From assembly GCA_018699755.1 (NCBI GenBank), contig JABIRQ010000218.1, forward strand, positions 1 to 7,820: DNA of 7,820 nt, in the 5' to 3' direction. Numbering within the stretch: position 1 is the stretch's first letter; the number at the start of each line of letters is the position of its first letter. Both the position numbers and the translations under genes were made by a program. The notes beneath the pieces were generated by a model. That model was not told the origin of the DNA. It worked only from the letters and a program-made list of their open reading frames with translations, and did not search any database. The stretch is from Rhodospirillaceae bacterium (GTDB lineage: Bacteria > Pseudomonadota > Alphaproteobacteria > CADEGL01). Shown here one piece after another: positions 4,880-7,820 of this stretch.

Positions 4880-5632
4880 ATGACGAAAACCGAGGAACGA
4901 AGCGGCGAGCGCATCGCCAAGGTCATGGCGCGGGCGGGGCTGTGCTCGCGCCGGGAGGCGGAGCGGTGGATCGCCGAGCGCCGGGTCAAGGTGGACGGCA
5001 AGACGATCGACGGCCCCGCCGTGCTGATCGGCCCGGCCAACCGGGTCGTGGTCGACGGCAAGCCCCTGCCCGCCGCCGAACCGCCGCGCCTGTGGCGCTA
5101 TCACAAGCCGACCGGGCAGATCACCACGGCGCGGGACCCCCAGGGCCGGCCCACGGTGTTCGACGGCCTGCCGGCCGGAATGCCGCGGGTGGTCACGGTC
5201 GGGCGCCTGGATATCGGCTCGGAAGGGCTGCTGTTGCTGACCAACGACGGCGGCGTGGCCCGCAGGCTGGAACTGCCCGCGACCGGCTGGACCCGGCGCT
5301 ACCGGGTGCGCGTGCACGGCGCGCCCGACGAGGGCGCCCTGGCGCGCTTGGCCAAGGGGGTGACGGTCGACGGCTTGCGCTACGGCCCGATCCGCGCCGC
5401 GCTCGACAAGGTGCAGGGCAGCAACGCTTGGCTGACCATGAGCCTGACCGAAGGCAAGAACCGCGAGGTGCGCAAGGTCTGCGCCCATCTGGGCCTCGAC
5501 GTAAACCGCCTGATCCGGGTCGCCTTTGGCCCGTTCCAGTTGGGCGCCTTGGAGCGCGGCGCGGTCGAGGAAGTGCCCCGGCGGGCCCTGCGCGACCAGC
5601 TCGGCCACCTGCTCTCGGGCACGGCGCCGTGA
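4880..5632 (+). CDS. rluB: RsuA/RluB-family 23S rRNA pseudouridine synthase
   Basis: A 250-residue enzyme with an N-terminal S4 RNA-binding domain (RIAKVMARAGLCSRREAE at about 11-28, VKVDGK 36-41) and a RsuA/RluB/RluE/RluF catalytic domain. The catalytic Asp is D111 in GRLDIGSEGLLLLTNDG, and the C-terminal part has the family's EGKNREVRK stretch (191-199) and LIRVAFGPF (211-219). It isomerises a uridine to pseudouridine in rRNA; RluB of E. coli acts on 23S U2605. RluB is preferred over RsuA from the overall text and the rsmD neighbour, but the exact site is not provable here. ATG 4880 is chosen because the S4 domain begins about ten residues later; the upstream ATG at 4811 would run through marR's promoter. 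It is divergent from marR with 77 nt between, and overlaps rsmD by 4 nt. Confidence 0.88.
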   Translation: MTKTEERSGERIAKVMARAGLCSRREAERWIAERRVKVDGKTIDGPAVLIGPANRVVVDGKPLPAAEPPRLWRYHKPTGQITTARDPQGRPTVFDGLPAGMPRVVTVGRLDIGSEGLLLLTNDGGVARRLELPATGWTRRYRVRVHGAPDEGALARLAKGVTVDGLRYGPIRAALDKVQGSNAWLTMSLTEGKNREVRKVCAHLGLDVNRLIRVAFGPFQLGALERGAVEEVPRRALRDQLGHLLSGTAP

Positions 5633-6225
5633 TCCGCATCGTGGCCGGGCGGCACCGGGGGCGGAGGCTGGCCGTGCCGGAGGACGACCCCAGGTTCAAC
5701 ACGGTGCGGCCGACCGCCGACCGGGCGCGCGAGGGGCTCTTCAACGTCCTGGCACACGGTGATTTCGGCCGGGGCGGACAATCCCCCCTCTCCGAAGCGC
5801 GCGTGCTCGACGCTTTCGCCGGCTGCGGAGCCCTGGGACTCGAAGCCCTGTCGCGCGGCGCGGCCCATGCGAGCTTCATCGAGATCGACCGCCGGGCCTG
5901 CACGACGATCGAGCGCAATCTGGAGACCTTGGAGGAGGTCCCGCGGGGCAAGGTGCTGCGGGGCGACGCCCTGCGCCCGCCGATCGCCCGGACCGGGGCC
6001 TGCGATCTGGTCTTCCTCGACCCGCCCTATCGGCAGAGCCTGGCCGAGCCCGCGCTAACGGCCCTGGCCGCGGCCGGCTGGATCGCGCCGGGCGCCGTCG
6101 TCGCGGTCGAGCAGGAGCGCGGCGAGGACCTGACGCCGCCCGAGGGATTCGAGGCGCTGGATGAGCGCCGCTACGGCCGGACGCGCTTCGCCTTGCTGGG
6201 CTACCGCGCGTCCAGCCAATCCTGA
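5629..6225 (+). CDS. rsmD: 16S rRNA (guanine(966)-N2)-methyltransferase RsmD
   Basis: A 198-residue SAM-dependent methyltransferase. The N-terminus IRIVAGRHRGRRL and RPTADRAREGLFNVL (about 27-41) are characteristic of RsmD. The SAM-binding motif I is DAFAGCGALGLEALSRGA (61-78), the acidic end of strand 2 is EID (85-87), and the catalytic N-methyltransferase motif is DPPY (131-134). RsmD methylates N2 of G966 in helix 31 of 16S rRNA on the 30S particle. The GTG at 5629 overlaps the rluB stop as GTGA, so it is probably translated by re-initiation. The same frame is open far upstream inside rluB, but that stretch is shadow. Its final 25 bp overlap, tail to tail, the end of the minus-strand SDR gene. 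Confidence 0.93.
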   Translation: MIRIVAGRHRGRRLAVPEDDPRFNTVRPTADRAREGLFNVLAHGDFGRGGQSPLSEARVLDAFAGCGALGLEALSRGAAHASFIEIDRRACTTIERNLETLEEVPRGKVLRGDALRPPIARTGACDLVFLDPPYRQSLAEPALTALAAAGWIAPGAVVAVEQERGEDLTPPEGFEALDERRYGRTRFALLGYRASSQS

Positions 6226-6986
6226 AGGAAGGCGTAGCTGGTCCAGCCGCCATCGGCGGCGATCGCCTGGCCGGTGATGAAGGACGCCCGATCCGAAGCC
6301 AAGAACAGCACCAGGTCGACGATCTCCTCGGTATGGGCCATCCGGCCCATCGGGGTGCGCTTGGTCAGGTTCGTGGGGTCGAGCTTGCCGCGCTCGACCA
6401 GGCTCTGGATCATCGGCGTGTTGGTGAAGCCGGGACAGACCGCGTTGACCCGCACGCCCCGCGCCGCCCATTCGTTGGCCAGCACCTTGGTCATGGCGAC
6501 GAGACCGGTCTTGGATACGGTATAGGCCATGCGCTCGGGCGCGGCGGCGAGGCCCCAGATCGAGGCGTTGTTGACGATCGCCCCCGAGCCCTGGGCGCAC
6601 ATCCGGCGACCCGCCTCTTGAGCGCAGAGAAAGGCGCCGCGCAGATTGATGTCCATCGTGCGGTCCCAGTCCGCCGCCGTCATCTCCAAGGTCGGTTTGT
6701 TGTCGGAGATGCCCGCGTTGTTGAACAGAATGTCGATGCCGCCCAGCTCGCGGTCCAGAAGTTCGAAAGCGGCGCGCACGTCCTCTTCCTCGGCGACGGA
6801 GCCGGCGACCCAGGCCGCCCGGCCGCCCTGGGCCTGGATGCGTCCGGCCAGATCGGCCGCGCTCTCGCCGTCGGCGTCGAAAACGAAGACCTCGGCCCCT
6901 TCCCGCGCGAAGGTCTCCGCGGCCAAGTGCCCGATCCCACTCGCCCCGCCCGTGATCAACGCGCGCCGTCCCTGCAGTTCCGCCAT
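6201..6986 (-). CDS. Short-chain dehydrogenase/reductase (SDR, classical type)
   Basis: A 261-residue classical SDR. The cofactor motif TGGASGIG is at 12-19, Asp37 at the end of strand 2 (FVFDAD) favours NAD(H) over NADP(H), NNAG is at 89-92, and the catalytic tetrad is N113, S142, Y155 and K159 (YTVSK). VNAVCPGFTNTPM near 180-192 and ITGQAIAADGGWTSY near 237-251 close the fold. These enzymes oxidise or reduce alcohols, ketones, sugars or acyl groups; the substrate is not deducible. The start at 6986 has GAGG at a spacing of about 5 nt. It is convergent with rsmD, overlapping by 25 bp, and lies 107 nt downstream of a second, similar SDR on the same strand. The shared tail with that gene (GGWTxYxxxxxWLxxR) suggests duplication. 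Confidence 0.92.
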   Translation of the reverse strand: MAELQGRRALITGGASGIGHLAAETFAREGAEVFVFDADGESAADLAGRIQAQGGRAAWVAGSVAEEEDVRAAFELLDRELGGIDILFNNAGISDNKPTLEMTAADWDRTMDINLRGAFLCAQEAGRRMCAQGSGAIVNNASIWGLAAAPERMAYTVSKTGLVAMTKVLANEWAARGVRVNAVCPGFTNTPMIQSLVERGKLDPTNLTKRTPMGRMAHTEEIVDLVLFLASDRASFITGQAIAADGGWTSYAFLQDWLDAR

Positions 6987-7029
6987 GCCCTACCTCTCGC
7001 CTCCCCGATCCAACCGTCCCCTTTTATCC

Positions 7030-7046
7030 CCTCCCCCGGCGGGAGG
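7030..7046 (-). terminator. GC-rich hairpin between the two SDR genes
   Basis: CCTCCC (7030-7035) and GGGAGG (7041-7046) form a 6-bp stem with a 5-nt loop. It is the only structure I see in the 107-nt gap. On the minus strand it follows the upstream SDR and is followed by GGGGATAAAAGG, with no T-run. It may separate the two genes' transcripts or be a dispersed palindromic repeat; no second copy is in the window. Confidence 0.3.
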
Positions 7047-7093
7047 AGGAGCGTTGTTCGTCTCTCGCTTCGGCAATCGCCTTTGCGGTTCTC

Positions 7094-7820
7094 CTACCTC
7101 TCGGCCAGCCAGCCGTCGGCATAGCCGTAGGCGGTCCAGCCGCCGTCCACCGCGATCACCTGCCCGGTGACGTAGGCCGCCGCCGGGGAGCAGAGAAACA
7201 GCGCCATCTCGGCGATATCCTCGGGCTGGCCCAGGCGGCCCAGGGGGGTCCGGTTCTCGATCTGGGCGGCGTCGAAAAGGCCCGCCTCGCGGTTGAGTTT
7301 GGTCATCCGCGTCTCGGTATAGCCCGGGCCGATGGCGTTGACCCGCACGCCATCGCGCGCCCATTCGTCGGCCAGGCATTTGGTCATGCCCGAGACCGCG
7401 TGCTTGGTCGCGACATAGGGCAGGCGCGCGGGCGCCGCGACGATGCCGTAAATCGAAGTGATGTTGAGGATCGCGCCGGACCGGCGCGGCACCATCCGGC
7501 GGCCCGCCGCGCGGGCGCAGAGGAAGACGCCGCGCATGTTGATCGCGACCATCCGGTCCCAGGCCTCGTCGGTCAGGTCGAGGGTCGGGCAAGGAACGGA
7601 AATGCCGGCGTTGTTGACCAGGATATCGACCGGACCGAAGGCGGAATCCATGGCGGAGAAGGCGGCCTCGACATCCGCGGTCACGGACACATCGCCGGCC
7701 GCGGTTTCGACCTCGGCCCCCGCCGTGCGCAAGGTATCGGCAGCCTTCGCGAGACCCGCTTCATCGATATCAAACAGGAAAAGCCTGGCGCCCGCGCGCG
7801 CACGGCGGGGCACGCGGCGG
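7094..7820 (-). CDS. Short-chain dehydrogenase/reductase (SDR), N-terminus beyond the window
   Basis: A classical SDR whose frame is still open at the window edge. Compared with the neighbouring SDR, only about the first 20 residues are missing, including the TGxxxGIG cofactor motif. Visible parts are: Asp at the end of strand 2 (LFLFDID), which favours NAD(H); DILVNNAGIS near 7604-7630; the catalytic Ser in NITSIYG; the Tyr/Lys pair in YVATK at about 7403-7417; and VNAIGPGYTETRM. The C-terminus VDGGWTAYGYADGWLAER matches the pattern of the downstream SDR. The two also share the RTP(L/M)GR(L/M) segment and similar spacing, so they are probably paralogues in one metabolic unit. The substrate is unknown. 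The GTG at 7813 is not taken as the start, because a functional SDR needs the upstream cofactor motif. Confidence 0.88.
   Translation of the reverse strand, partial: RRVPRRARAGARLFLFDIDEAGLAKAADTLRTAGAEVETAAGDVSVTADVEAAFSAMDSAFGPVDILVNNAGISVPCPTLDLTDEAWDRMVAINMRGVFLCARAAGRRMVPRRSGAILNITSIYGIVAAPARLPYVATKHAVSGMTKCLADEWARDGVRVNAIGPGYTETRMTKLNREAGLFDAAQIENRTPLGRLGQPEDIAEMALFLCSPAAAYVTGQVIAVDGGWTAYGYADGWLAER

Noticed and set aside
4942..6225. A single 427-codon plus-strand frame joining part of the rluB region to rsmD
   Set aside because: The part before 5629 is Arg/Gly-rich low-complexity text in the wrong frame of rluB. RsmD similarity starts exactly at the GTG at 5629.

Overview
The window is GC-rich bacterial chromosome. 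Codons end mostly in G or C, genes are tightly packed with GTGA-type stop/start overlaps, and tadA, an RluB-type pseudouridine synthase and rsmD sit together, as they do in many Alphaproteobacteria. I infer a high-GC alphaproteobacterium, possibly Rhodospirillales-like. I see no rRNA, tRNA, CRISPR array, transposase or phage gene.

Layout: (1) 1-2030, plus strand: the possible last codons of an upstream gene, then two tandem, overlapping, paralogous fold-type II PLP enzymes of the threonine dehydratase / serine racemase family. (2) 2031-2547: the only accessory-looking stretch. It holds a possible 65-residue minus-strand ORF with relaxed codon use and, divergent from it, a 50-codon gene with a very good ribosome binding site. 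That gene encodes an acidic leader-like segment followed by a Gly/Ser/Asn/Cys-rich repeat tail, which resembles a precursor of a ribosomally made, post-translationally modified peptide (RiPP). A 59-nt two-part hairpin follows it. (3) 2548-4802, minus strand: marR-type regulator, six-helix membrane protein, tadA, and an exported TlpA-like thioredoxin. (4) 4880-6225, plus strand: RluB-type 23S rRNA pseudouridine synthase and RsmD 16S rRNA methyltransferase, overlapping by 4 nt. (5) 6201-7820, minus strand: two related short-chain dehydrogenases (SDRs). The second runs off the window edge, and the first overlaps rsmD tail-to-tail.

How the genes fit: tadA, rluB and rsmD are translation housekeeping (wobble inosine, 23S pseudouridine, 16S m2G). 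The marR-membrane pair appears inserted into this otherwise conserved neighbourhood; similar AT-rich motifs precede both genes, which suggests one small self-regulated module. The PLP pair and the SDR pair look metabolic, but their substrates cannot be read from the window.

The most unusual item is the small repeat peptide at 2262-2414. No maturation enzyme or transporter lies beside it in this window, so its RiPP nature is an inference from composition only.
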